From assembly GCA_046350375.1 (NCBI GenBank), contig JAXMAO010000001.1:434001-498000 (forward strand): a stretch of DNA of 64,000 bases, given 5' to 3'. Shown in pieces: positions 56,245 to 62,643 of the stretch. How positions within the stretch are numbered: position 1 is the first letter of the stretch; the number at the start of each line of letters is the position of its first letter. This DNA is from JAXMAO01 sp046350375 (GTDB taxonomy: Bacteria; Planctomycetota; Phycisphaerae; UBA1845; UTPLA1). Under the pieces are notes generated by a model. That model saw nothing but the letters and a program-made list of their open reading frames with translations. It did no database searches and had not been told where the DNA came from. The translations under genes and the position numbers were made by a program.

Positions 56245-56940
56245 ATGATGGATCGCATGTCCGACCGGTCGTCGTCGCCCCGCTGCGATGCCATCATCTT
56301 CGACCTCGACGGCACGCTCGCCGATACGCTCGCCGACATCGCCGCCGCGCTCAACGATGCGCTGACCGCCCTCGGACGCGACGTGGTGCACACCGTGCAG
56401 GTCCGCACCTGGGTCGGCGAAGGCCTGCCCACGCTCTGCCACCGCGCCTGGCCCCAGGCCGGACCGGCCGACGCGGAACGCCTGATCGCCGCCGCCCGGA
56501 CCGCCTATGACGATCATTTCCTGGTCCAAACCCGGCTTTACCCCGGCGTCGAGGAGCTGCTCGACGCGCTGGGCCGCGCCGGCGTTCCCGCCGCGGTGCT
56601 CTCCAACAAGCCGCACGACCTGACGGTCCGCACCCTGGAGGGGCTGCGGATCGCCGACCGCTTCGCCGTCGTCCGCGGCTATCGCAACGAGCGCGACAAG
56701 AAACCCGCCGCCGAGCCGGCGCTCGAGATCGCCCGCGCGATGGGGATCGAGCCGGCCGCGGTGGCGTTCGTCGGCGACGGCGTGGTCGATATTGCGACCG
56801 CCCGCGCCGCCGCGATGGTGCCGATCGCGGTCACGTGGGGTTTTCGATCACGCGACGAGCTGCGCGCCGCGGGGGCGGAGTGGTTCGTCGATCGACCGGC
56901 CGACGTGCTGCGATTCGTGCGGCCAGCCGATGCGAAATGA
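56245..56940 (+). CDS. gph: Phosphoglycolate phosphatase-like HAD hydrolase
   Basis: A 231-residue HAD-family phosphatase. Motif I is FDLDGTLADT (Asp20 and Asp22), motif II VLSNKP, the lysine is in ERDKKPAAEP, and motif IV is VGDGVVD. The cap domain and length match Gph and PpaX-like enzymes; substrate is probably phosphoglycolate or another small phosphoester. Of several in-frame ATGs (56245, 56248, 56257) none has a strong ribosome binding site. In motif IV the usual GDxxxD is intact. It is convergent with pyrK, 4 bases away. Confidence 0.85.
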   Translation: MMDRMSDRSSSPRCDAIIFDLDGTLADTLADIAAALNDALTALGRDVVHTVQVRTWVGEGLPTLCHRAWPQAGPADAERLIAAARTAYDDHFLVQTRLYPGVEELLDALGRAGVPAAVLSNKPHDLTVRTLEGLRIADRFAVVRGYRNERDKKPAAEPALEIARAMGIEPAAVAFVGDGVVDIATARAAAMVPIAVTWGFRSRDELRAAGAEWFVDRPADVLRFVRPADAK

Positions 56941-56944
56941 AGAT

Positions 56945-57865
56945 TTACCAGATGATTCGCGTGGCGTCGAACACCGGCCCCTGCGTGCAGCAGAGGTCGT
57001 AGGCAAAGCCGGGCGGCGCGCCCGCGTGGACCTTCACCACGCACGACTGGCAGGTGCCCATGCCGCACGCCATGACGCGCTCGAGACAGGCGTAGCACGC
57101 CATGCCGTGCGCCGCGCACAGCGCCGCCACGCCGCGCATCATCGCCTCGGGACCGCACGTGCAGACGGCGGCGTTGCGCAGCACTTCGCCGCCGCGCGCC
57201 AGACCCTCCAGCGCCGTCACCACCGTGCCGCGCAGCCCGAGCGAGCCGTCGTCGGTTGTCACGATCAGCGGCGTGTTGCACGCAGCAAAGGCCGGCGCAA
57301 CCAGCGCGGGTTCGCCGCGCGGCGACGGCTCGGCGGACAATTTCAGCGGCAGCAGATCGCCGGACCGCGCCCCGCAGATCGCCAGGGCCGCCCGGCCGGT
57401 CGCGTGCAGCCGTTCCGCCAGCCACAGCAGCGGCGGCAGCCCGACGCCGCCGGCGACCAGGATGACGCGCGCGAAGGCATCGAGCGGCGGAAAGGGACGC
57501 CCCAGCGGACCGATGAGGTCGATTGCGTCGCCGGGCTGAAGGTGTGAAAGAAAGCGCGTGCCGGGACCGACCACGCGCCCGATCAGATCGAGCGCCACGC
57601 GGTTGCGTTCGCGCCGCAAACCGGCGATGCTGAAGGGGCGTCGCAGGAGCGGGGCGCCGTCGCGCGAGCCGGCCGCGCTTTCGCCGGAGTGGCCGCCCGC
57701 GGATGCCAGACGCGCGCAGCCGACCTGCACGAACTGCCCCGGCTCGGCCGCGGGAAACTCGGGCATGTGAAATGTGATGCGGAAGTGTTCGCGGCAGAGG
57801 CTCTCTGCGTCGGCCACGACGGCCCGAAAGAGCCCCCGAATCGGCGGAGATGGCGCGGGCGCCAT
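56945..57865 (-). CDS. pyrK: Dihydroorotate dehydrogenase electron-transfer subunit
   Basis: A 306-residue iron-sulphur flavoprotein that passes electrons from dihydroorotate dehydrogenase PyrD to NAD. It has an N-terminal FAD domain (LLRRPFSIAGL, the RxFS-type motif), an NAD-binding part with ILVAGGVGLPPLLWLAE and a C-terminal [2Fe-2S] motif MACGMGTCQSCVVKV plus YDLCCTQGPVFDA. The last block is diagnostic of PyrK among related reductases. PyrD is not in the window. A promoter-hairpin unit lies just upstream and may regulate it. Confidence 0.9.
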   Translation of the reverse strand: MAPAPSPPIRGLFRAVVADAESLCREHFRITFHMPEFPAAEPGQFVQVGCARLASAGGHSGESAAGSRDGAPLLRRPFSIAGLRRERNRVALDLIGRVVGPGTRFLSHLQPGDAIDLIGPLGRPFPPLDAFARVILVAGGVGLPPLLWLAERLHATGRAALAICGARSGDLLPLKLSAEPSPRGEPALVAPAFAACNTPLIVTTDDGSLGLRGTVVTALEGLARGGEVLRNAAVCTCGPEAMMRGVAALCAAHGMACYACLERVMACGMGTCQSCVVKVHAGAPPGFAYDLCCTQGPVFDATRIIW

Positions 57866-57905
57866 GCGGGTCGTCCTGCGGCGGCCGGCGGAGCGGGCGC
57901 GCGAC

Positions 57906-58030
57906 AAAAAAATACCTCCGGAAACGAACCCGTGTTCATCTCCGGAGGTGCGCCACGGCTGAAATCAGCCGAATGTCGTGGCGGTTGCCGCTGTGTTGTT
58001 GGGCCGCGATGGAGATCATCGCCGCGGCGG
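57906..58030 (-). ncRNA. Short leader or small RNA unit upstream of pyrK
   Basis: A promoter at 58060-58031 would start a transcript of about 120 bases that ends in a terminator: ACCTCCGGA at 57949-57941 pairs with TCCGGAGGT at 57922-57914 and is followed by A then seven T (57912-57906). A second hairpin (GGCTG-CAGCC flanked by CCAC-GTGG) lies in the middle. The unit ends 40 bases before the pyrK start, so it may be an attenuator controlling pyrK, or an independent small RNA. Confidence 0.5.
57936..58019 (-). CDS. Possible 27-residue leader peptide
   Basis: An ATG about 5 bases after the predicted transcription start opens a 27-codon frame (MISIAAQQHSGNRHDIRLIS and on) whose stop falls inside the terminator stem. 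There is no ribosome binding site, so it would have to be leaderless. Placement is as in attenuation peptides, but chance is quite possible. Confidence 0.25.
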   Translation of the reverse strand: MISIAAQQHSGNRHDIRLISAVAHLRR

Positions 58031-58060
58031 AATATAGCCGAGGAAAAAAGCGCGTGTCAA
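58031..58060 (-). promoter_or_regulatory. Sigma70-type promoter of the leader unit
   Basis: Minus-strand TTGACA (58060-58055, perfect) and TATATT (58036-58031, 5/6) are 18 bases apart. It directs transcription toward pyrK. Confidence 0.6.
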
Positions 58061-58080
58061 CGCGAAAGCTCGACCGATGC

Positions 58081-58275
58081 ACGACGTGCACAAGACATGT
58101 AACATATTTAACAATAACGGTTTACATTTGATGACATTGGTGATTGACGATCGTCATTCGCGCGATAGACGGATTTGTCGCAACTCGCCGCGCGCCATGA
58201 ACTTCGAGCTGTCGCACGATCGGGGATCGCGCAGGGATAATGATATAACGTTATTTTCGATAATATGTTACACTC
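58081..58275. promoter_or_regulatory. AT-rich island with inverted repeats before ffh
   Basis: About 190 bases far richer in A+T than anything nearby. TGTAACATATT at 58098-58108 recurs inverted at 58262-58272, and both copies have an AATAACG motif 4 to 6 bases further inward. Between them are perfect palindromes TGACGATCGTCA (58145-58156) and ATAACGTTAT (58245-58254). The layout suggests paired operator or protein-binding sites in the divergent ffh/leader promoter region. No gene is seen inside. Confidence 0.5.
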
Positions 58276-58410
58276 ATGCCGGCTGCCGCGGGCGCTTCCG
58301 GCGCTCGCCGCACGACCGCGCATCGGCCCGACGCCGGGCGGTTGCCAGCAGCCGCCGGACAACTTCTCACAGCCTGTCGCCGCATAGTCCCACGGGGGCC
58401 GATCGCCACC

Positions 58411-59853
58411 ATGTTTGACGCACTGTCGGAACGGCTTTCGGGTGTGTTTCAGAAGATCCGCGGTCGCGGGCGGATCACCGAGGCCAACGTCGCCGAAGTG
58501 ATGCGCGACATCCGCACGGCGCTGCTCGAAGCCGACGTGCATGTCGACGTCGTCCGCCAATTCCTCGACGACGTGCAGGCCAAGGCGCTGGGCGCCGAGG
58601 TGCTCAAGTCGCTCAGCCCCGACCAGCTCATGGTCAAGGTTGTCTTCGACGAGCTGGTCCGGCTCATGGGGCCGGTCGATTCGCGCATCCCGTTCGTCTC
58701 GAACCCGCCCACCATCATCCTCATGGCGGGGCTGCAAGGCTCCGGCAAGACCACCACCTGCGCCAAGCTGGCGCGCTACTGCCGCGAGAAGGGCAAGAAG
58801 CCGCTGCTGGTCGCCGCCGACCTGAAGCGCCCGGCCGCCATCGACCAGCTCGAAGTGCTCGGCCAGCAGCTCGACGTGCCGGTGCACGCCGAGCGCGACC
58901 ACCAGAACCCGGTGCGCGTCTGCCGCAACGGGCTGCTGGCGGCGCAGAAGAAACTGCTCGACGTGGTGCTGCTCGACACGGCCGGCCGGCTGGCGATCGA
59001 CGAAGAGCTGATGAAGGAAGTCGCCGCGGTCGCCGAGGCCACCCGCCCGCACCAGATCTACCTCGTGCTCGACGCCATGACCGGCCAGGACGCCGTCAAC
59101 ACCGCCAAGCGGTTCAACGAGCGGCTGGAGCTGGACGGCGTGATTCTCACCAAATTCGACTCGGACACGCGCGGCGGCGCGGCCCTGTCGGTCAAGCACG
59201 TCACCGGCAAGCCGATCAAGTTCGTCGGCGTGGGCGAGAAGCTCGACCGGCTGGAGGAGTTCCACGCCGACCGCGTGGCCGGGCGCATTCTGGGCATGGG
59301 CGACATCCTGTCGCTGGTCGAACACGCGCAGAAGCAGGTTGACGCCGATGAGGCGAAGCGGCTCGAGGCCAAGATGGCCAAGGGCAACATCACGCTCGAC
59401 GATTTCATCGCGCAGATGGAAAAAGTGACCAGCGGCCGCTCGCTGAAGGACCTGGTGAAGATGATTCCCGGCGTCGGCGCGATGATGAAGGACGTCGAGT
59501 CCGACATCGACGAAGGCGAAATCGTCCGCATGCGCGCCATCGTGCAGTCGATGACCCCGCGCGAGCGGACCGACCCCAACCTGCTCGACGGCTCGCGCCG
59601 CCGGCGGATCGCCCGCGGCAGCGGCACCGACCCGGAGGACGTGAGCGGACTGGTGAAACAGTTCCTCACCATGCGCGACGCCATGAAGCGCATGGCGGGC
59701 ATGTCGATGCTCGAGCGCATGAAGTTCTCCAGCCAGCTCGCCCAGATGTCGATGGCCGGCGGACGCATGCCCAAGCTCAAGGGCTCGACCGGCAAGTCGT
59801 TCGTCCGCAGCACCAAGGACAAGCGCAAGGACCGCAAGCGCAAGAGCCGCTAG
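58411..59853 (+). CDS. ffh: Signal recognition particle protein Ffh
   Basis: A 480-residue SRP GTPase that targets nascent membrane proteins. ATG 58411 begins the N domain (MFDALSERLSGVFQKIRGRGRITEANVAEVMRDIRTALLEADV). The G domain has GLQGSGKTTT near 107, DTAGRLAIDEELM near 189 and TKFDSDTRGGAALS near 249. The M domain is Met-rich (KRMAGMSMLERMKFSSQLAQMSMAGGRM) and the tail is basic. Length is about 30 residues above E. coli Ffh. It is single, with an AT-rich regulatory island upstream. Confidence 0.96.
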   Translation: MFDALSERLSGVFQKIRGRGRITEANVAEVMRDIRTALLEADVHVDVVRQFLDDVQAKALGAEVLKSLSPDQLMVKVVFDELVRLMGPVDSRIPFVSNPPTIILMAGLQGSGKTTTCAKLARYCREKGKKPLLVAADLKRPAAIDQLEVLGQQLDVPVHAERDHQNPVRVCRNGLLAAQKKLLDVVLLDTAGRLAIDEELMKEVAAVAEATRPHQIYLVLDAMTGQDAVNTAKRFNERLELDGVILTKFDSDTRGGAALSVKHVTGKPIKFVGVGEKLDRLEEFHADRVAGRILGMGDILSLVEHAQKQVDADEAKRLEAKMAKGNITLDDFIAQMEKVTSGRSLKDLVKMIPGVGAMMKDVESDIDEGEIVRMRAIVQSMTPRERTDPNLLDGSRRRRIARGSGTDPEDVSGLVKQFLTMRDAMKRMAGMSMLERMKFSSQLAQMSMAGGRMPKLKGSTGKSFVRSTKDKRKDRKRKSR

Positions 59854-59919
59854 GCGCGGCGGTCAACGTCATTTCGCGCTGGCGATCCGGTCCGTGGTTC
59901 TCCGAGGTCCGCCGTTGCG

Positions 59920-60036
59920 GTCGGGTCAACGCCGGCCGGCCCGGCCCGGCCAGCAGCAGCGCCAGCACAACCCCAGTCGAGACCAGCCCCTGCTTCGCGA
60001 GCCTGAACAACGAACCCTGCTTCGGCAGGTAGGGTG
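59920..60036 (-). pseudogene. Fragment of a third PEP-CTERM gene copy
   Basis: The minus strand encodes LPKQGSLFRLAKQGLVSTGVVLALLLAGPGRPA, nearly the signal-peptide region of the PEP-CTERM genes at 60259 and 61620 (which read LAKQGLVSIGFALALLL). Only this front part remains, followed by unrelated sequence. It shows that the duplicated unit once existed in at least three copies. Confidence 0.65.
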
Positions 60037-60094
60037 GGTCACCGCAGGTGACCCACCGTCGCTGAACCCGTGGGTCGCAGCAGCGACCCACCCT
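60030..60094. repeat. GGGTGGGTC double palindrome
   Basis: AGGGTGGGTC opens and GACCCACCCT closes this 65-base element. Inside are two hairpins: GGTGGGTCA with TGACCCACC (60033-60057) and GTGGGTCG with CGACCCAC (60070-60091). It separates the third PEP-CTERM fragment from the truncated partner gene, at a rearrangement junction. It looks like a dispersed REP-like repeat. Confidence 0.65.
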
Positions 60095-60096
60095 AC

Positions 60097-60168
60097 TCAG
60101 CTGATGTTCGAGTAGGTCAGTGCGCTCAGGGCCCAGATCAGGATGGCGCCAATCTGTGTGCGAGTCAT
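60097..60168 (-). pseudogene. Truncated copy of the MTRTQIG partner gene
   Basis: Starts MTRTQIGAILIWALSALTY with GGGAGG upstream and stops after 23 codons. The same N-terminus (two changes) opens the longer gene at 61529. The truncation point coincides with the adjoining palindromic repeat, so the rest was lost on rearrangement. Confidence 0.7.
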
Positions 60169-60258
60169 GATCGAACCTCCCTTGGTTCGGCGCGCGGATT
60201 CCCCGGGGCGACCTCCGTCGCCGGTTATGAGGTTGGAAACACCGTAGAAGAAACGAAC

Positions 60259-60963
60259 TTACTTCGAACGCGCCGCGCCGATCAGAGCTAGGAGCATCAA
60301 GAGTCCTCCTGTGGGTTCGGGGGTCAATAGGCGGAAAGACAGGTCGTCCGGTTGATTGCTGATTCGCCAGTCGGTATCCACGGGGAAGCGTGTCGCGAAC
60401 CGGTTGTCGCCTTGACTCGACGTTTCCCAACGAAAGCGACTGTTGATCTCCCCGACTTGCTGGGCCTCGAACCAGTAGGTCACGCCCGCCGCGGCCGCGA
60501 AGCAACTCGGCAAAGCCGCCTGGAACCGGTATTCCCTCCGCAAGGTCTCGCTGCCGCCGACGAAAGCGCCCGTTGAGACTCGCGTCGGGTTCAGGAACGT
60601 GTGTTCGGCCAGCACCGCGCCCGGCAGTCCGGCCGCATTCTCATAGAACCGCACCCGCATCGTCTCGTCGCCCGCCGGCGGACCGGGGTCGAGACCGAAT
60701 GTCCCGCCATAAAACCCCCACCAGTTCACGCCGCACACTGACCCGCCCGAAGCTAGGGCGAAACTGTCGGCCACGATCTGGGCCGAGCCCTGACCAGCAT
60801 CATTCAGGTACGTCGTGTCCGACGAATACCCGAAATTGTGGTCCGGCAACTTTTGATACAGCACCAACTGCCCCCACGCCCGCCCCGGCCCGGCCAGCAG
60901 CAGCGCCAGCGCAAACCCAATCGAGACCAAGCCTTGCATCGCGAGATTCGAACGTGCCGGCAT
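60259..60963 (-). CDS. PEP-CTERM protein, copy A
   Basis: A 234-residue secreted protein; ATG 60963 has AAGGGGAG upstream. Signal peptide (LVSIGFALALLLAGPGRAWG), a beta-rich domain (FGYSSDTTYLNDAGQGSAQIVADSFALASGGSVCGVNWWGFYGG ... MRVRFYENAAGLPG) and a C-terminal sorting signal: PEP, a short helix (TGGLLMLLALIGA) and basic ARSK. Such tails are cut and processed by exosortase, and the exopolysaccharide locus upstream is the kind that accompanies it. About 75 percent of residues appear shared with copy B. The exact role is unknown; biofilm or surface association is the usual proposal. Confidence 0.85.
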   Translation of the reverse strand: MPARSNLAMQGLVSIGFALALLLAGPGRAWGQLVLYQKLPDHNFGYSSDTTYLNDAGQGSAQIVADSFALASGGSVCGVNWWGFYGGTFGLDPGPPAGDETMRVRFYENAAGLPGAVLAEHTFLNPTRVSTGAFVGGSETLRREYRFQAALPSCFAAAAGVTYWFEAQQVGEINSRFRWETSSQGDNRFATRFPVDTDWRISNQPDDLSFRLLTPEPTGGLLMLLALIGAARSK

Positions 60964-61127
60964 GACGAGCGCTCCCCTTTCCACGCCATTCTACGCCCCG
61001 GAGGCGCTGGGACGCATCGGCGTGCGGCAGGATCGACACTCTCTCGAGTCGGCGGGAGCACCCACCCGAGTACTCATACTGTAGCCCCAACGCCCGAAAA
61101 GTCCAATCCCCTTTCACGATCATCAGA

Positions 61128-61529
61128 TCAGCTTGTCGCCCCGCCGCGTCCCAGCGCGATGGAGATGGCGGCGTTGGTGGTCGATTCATCGGTCTGGTTG
61201 GCACAGTCCTGTCCGAACGTCGAAATCGGCGTCCCGTTCAGGCCGCCGGAGTAGGGCATGGCCGTGCCGTCGGCTGCGAAGCGCAGGAAGCGGACGTCGT
61301 ACTGAGCGTCCACGAATGGGTTGGCGATGTCCTGCCAGGCGATCACGAACCGGCCGCAGCCGGGCTGCATCGCCACGCACGGGAATTGTCCGACCGGCGT
61401 CGAACTCACTGCCACGTCGACGGGTTGAGTCGACGTGGGTGCCGTGCAGTCCTGCGCAGAGCTGCCACTGGACCACGTCAGTGCGCTCAGGACCCAGATC
61501 AGGATGGCGCCAATCTGTGTGCGAGTCAT
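61128..61529 (-). CDS. MTRTQIG partner protein, truncated at a duplication junction
   Basis: A 133-residue frame from ATG 61529 (AAAGGAG upstream) with signal peptide ALTWSSGSSAQ and a segment PCVAMQPGCGRFVIAWQDIANPFVDAQYDVRFLRFAADG like one blade of secreted beta-propeller proteins. Its last codons and stop lie in sequence that is the start of the duplicated upstream region (61100-61140 matches 62490-62530), so the natural C-terminus has been replaced. It is probably non-functional. Confidence 0.6.
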   Translation of the reverse strand: MTRTQIGAILIWVLSALTWSSGSSAQDCTAPTSTQPVDVAVSSTPVGQFPCVAMQPGCGRFVIAWQDIANPFVDAQYDVRFLRFAADGTAMPYSGGLNGTPISTFGQDCANQTDESTTNAAISIALGRGGATS

Positions 61530-61619
61530 GTTCAATACTCCTTTGCTTCGGCGCGCGGATTCCCCCGGGCGACCTCCGCCGCCGGTCATCACGTTGGAAA
61601 CACCGTAGAAGAAACGAAC

Positions 61620-62354
61620 CTACTTCGAACGCACCGCGCCAATCAGAGCTAGAAGCATCAAGAGTCCTCCTGCCGGTTCGGGCGTCAATAGGCGGAATGC
61701 AAGATCATCCGGTGGATCGCTAATGGCGCGCCAAGGCGTACTCACTGGGAATTGAACTGCAAACCCATTGTCGCCTTGACTCGACGTCTCCCACCGGAAC
61801 CGGCTGTTCACATCCCCCACCTGCACCACCTCGAACCAGTACGTCGCCCCCGCCGCGGCCGCGAAACAACTCGGCAACGCAGCCCGGTAGAGATACTCGC
61901 GACGGAAAGGGCTATCGAACATGAGCATCTGCCCCGTCCACTGGCGGGTCGGATTCTCCAATGTGTGCTCGGCCAGCACCGCCCCCGGCAGCCCGGCGGA
62001 GTTCTCATAGAATCGGACGCGCATGGTCTCGCTCGCCGGCGGCGGCGGGTCGAACTGTACGAACGCCCCGCCGTAAAACCCCCACCAGTTCACGCCGCAG
62101 ACCGACCCGCCCGAAGCTAGGGCGAAACTGTCGGCCACGATCTGGGCCGAGCCCTGACCAGCATCATTCAGGTACGTCGTGTCCGACGAATACCCGAAGT
62201 TGTGGTCCGGCAACTGCTGATAGAGCGTCAACTGCCCCGCCGCCGGGCCGGGCCAAACCAGCAGCAGCGCCAGCGCAAACCCAATTGAGACCAGGCCTTG
62301 CTTCGCGAGCTTGGATAGCGAACCGTGCTTTGCGAGATTCGAGCGTTCCGGCAT
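61620..62354 (-). CDS. PEP-CTERM protein, copy B
   Basis: A 244-residue protein from ATG 62354 (AAGGGGAG upstream). Same architecture as copy A: signal peptide, the FGYSSDTTYLNDAGQGSAQIVADSFALASGG block identical over at least 30 residues, and the tail TPEPAGGLLMLLALIGAVRSK. Ten extra N-terminal residues (HGSLSKLAKQ) are present, as in the third fragment. Differences concentrate around residues 100-150 and before the tail. The 150 bases upstream of both copies are nearly the same, so they should be regulated alike. Confidence 0.85.
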   Translation of the reverse strand: MPERSNLAKHGSLSKLAKQGLVSIGFALALLLVWPGPAAGQLTLYQQLPDHNFGYSSDTTYLNDAGQGSAQIVADSFALASGGSVCGVNWWGFYGGAFVQFDPPPPASETMRVRFYENSAGLPGAVLAEHTLENPTRQWTGQMLMFDSPFRREYLYRAALPSCFAAAAGATYWFEVVQVGDVNSRFRWETSSQGDNGFAVQFPVSTPWRAISDPPDDLAFRLLTPEPAGGLLMLLALIGAVRSK

Positions 62355-62555
62355 GACGATCGCTCCCCTTTCCACGCCATTCTACGCCCCGCAGGCGCTG
62401 GGACGCATCGACGTGCGGCAAGATCGACACTCTCTCGAGCCGGCGGGAGAACCCGGACCGAGTACTCATACTGTAGCCCCAACAGCCGAAAATCCCCATC
62501 CCGTTTCGCGATCATCAGATCCGCTTGTCGTCAACACGACACAGTCCGCATCGAA

Positions 62556-62589
62556 ACGCAAACGCCCCGGCGGTTTCCCGTCGGGGCGT
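62556..62589 (-). terminator. Terminator of the Fn3-repeat gene
   Basis: ACGCCCCGGCGG (62562-62573) pairs with CCGTCGGGGCGT (62578-62589) over 12 bp with one G-T pair and a 4-base loop. The minus-strand tail is TTTGCGTTTCG, only moderately T-rich. It sits about 55 bases beyond the stop at 62644. Confidence 0.6.
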
Positions 62590-62643
62590 GCGGTTCCTGC
62601 AATGCATCGGACAGCGGGCCCGCGGCCTGGACGGATGACTCGC

